Shown: positions 63,453 to 64,000 of the stretch, piece by piece
Numbering within the stretch: position 1 is the first letter of the stretch
How the letters are laid out: each line of letters begins with the position of its first letter
Source: Ignavibacteria bacterium
GTDB lineage: Bacteria > Bacteroidota > Ignavibacteria > Kapaibacteriales > UBA4661
DNA length: 64,000 nucleotides
Direction of reading: 5' to 3'
NCBI GenBank assembly: GCA_014654705.1
Contig: JACVZY010000004.1
Span: 31,721 to 95,720, forward strand
Program-made: the position numbers and the translations under genes
Notes under the pieces: model-generated
What the model saw: only the letters and a program-made list of their open reading frames with translations
What the model was told of the DNA's origin: nothing
Databases searched by the model: none

Positions 63453-63565
63453 TGTATGAAAAGCGCTGCACATTTCATACAGATTTTCTTTACTTTTGTT
63501 ACTTTTGCACGAAAAAAGAAGGGGGTTTTCACAATAAAGACCGCTATAAATATATGCTCTGTATG
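63453..63565. promoter_or_regulatory. Candidate arm-type sites and operator next to attR
   Basis: TGTATGAAA (63453) and TTTCATACA (63473) are perfect inverted copies just upstream of the integrase gene. CATACAG occurs at 63476 and CTGTATG at 63559, matching the motif inside attL. A tandem TTACTTTTG pair lies nearby. This fits arm sites for the integrase or a binding site controlling its promoter. Confidence 0.5.
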
Positions 63566-63622
63566 ATTTTGCTAAGCATCAAAGAATTACTAAGGAAAGT
63601 AAGGATAAGTTAGGTTCAAGAG

Positions 63623-63682
63623 TCGCCATCTCCACCATTTTATTCTCAAAGCCTTGTAGCCATGCGGTTTACAAGGCTTTTT
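63623..63682 (+). repeat. attR: 60-bp right copy of the integration core
   Basis: It matches 55726-55785 with two transitions and includes a copy of the ssrA 3' end and its terminator hairpin, but no complete ssrA. It marks the right border of the element. Confidence 0.92.
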
Positions 63683-64000
63683 GCTGTGCAGATAGTTCAT
63701 TGTTAAACCTAATTGTTTACATTGATGCCTGCTATCAGATGCGCACTGGTGCTGCCGAAGTCTTTGGTTACGTGAAAACTATCTTTGTCAGAAAGACATT
63801 ATTCAGGTCTCTAACCGCCTGGCGCTTCCTTGATGATTTTAAGGGGGTGTTTGTTCTAAATCCACGACGACACTAGCGCAGATGATTTTTCAAGCCGCAG
63901 CCATCAATGCAAACAATTTGGACGAAAAATATGCCTAGAGGTCATAATAGACAAAATGTATTGATAGTTCTTTAATTTTCATTGTTTTATCGCCAAAGTA
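63683..64000. other. 318-bp flank without a recognisable gene
   Basis: This is host sequence to the right of the element. A stretch at about 63680-63876 (+) is open and could be the end of a gene (ACYQMRTGAAEVFGYV), but it has no start and no family. Confidence 0.3.

Larger units (their letters stand above)
55726..63682. mobile_element. 7.9-kb satellite-like integrative element in ssrA with its own capsid gene
   Basis: The element is bounded by 60-bp direct repeats and carries a tyrosine integrase next to the right end. All thirteen predicted genes read leftward: integrase, orf166, HTH protein, orf69, RepA-like ATPase, orf96, UmuD-like protein, orf54, prohead-protease candidate, HK97-type capsid protein, orf82, orf86, orf143. 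It has no visible portal, large terminase, tail, lysis, relaxase or conjugation gene. The gene order (integrase, AlpA-like HTH, replication ATPase, then packaging/capsid genes) resembles phage-inducible chromosomal islands. A decayed prophage is the main alternative, but no broken gene is seen. Confidence 0.85.

Overview
The window looks like a chromosome segment of a Bacteroidota/Chlorobi-type bacterium (FCB group, possibly Kapabacteria- or Ignavibacteria-like). The signs are C-terminal type IX secretion (T9SS) sorting domains on two very large surface proteins, a TonB-dependent receptor paired with a YfiR-like protein, beta-propeller lipoproteins, several start codons without a clear Shine-Dalgarno sequence, and a tmRNA whose tag reads GNTYSYAMAA, the YAMAA ending I recall from Chlorobi. 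The placement is an inference from gene content; no 16S gene is present.

Left part (1-25.7 kb): two paralogous beta-propeller lipoproteins and a glycine-rich exported protein, then an M28 peptidase, a GT4-like glycosyltransferase, wecB and lnt. These are followed by a run of housekeeping genes (dxr, rseP, an ftsL-like gene, an rluD-type pseudouridine synthase). Opposite them lie manC, an MBL-fold hydrolase overlapping an SDR gene, aat and a pfkA variant, then a Wzi-like outer-membrane protein converging on a Gcr-family membrane protein. Two families of intergenic inverted repeats lie between genes.

Middle (25.7-51.6 kb): a surface and secretion region. It holds YfiR and TonB-receptor genes; a single gene of about 11 kb encoding an NHL propeller, 40 TIG/IPT Ig-like repeats and a T9SS signal; a leucine-rich-repeat protein; deoC; an outer-membrane barrel; and a CUB/propeller/cohesin-like T9SS protein. 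cysS, a CobW-type GTPase, a LysE-type exporter and a YbbR-domain protein follow.

Right part (51.7-64 kb): a sensor that joins a periplasmic two-component-regulator propeller and Y_Y_Y domain to a cytoplasmic methyl-accepting chemotaxis domain, then ssrA (tmRNA). A 7.9-kb element is inserted at the 3' end of ssrA, between 60-bp direct repeats (58/60 identical). All its genes read leftward: tyrosine integrase, a small protein, an AlpA/excisionase-like HTH protein, a RepA-like ATPase of the kind found in Bacteroidota mobilizable elements, a UmuD-like S24 protein, a compact S78-like prohead protease candidate, an HK97-fold major capsid protein and several small unknowns. No portal, large terminase, tail, lysis or mobilization gene is visible. 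The best reading is a minimal phage-satellite-like island carrying its own capsid protein. This is the most interesting part of the window.
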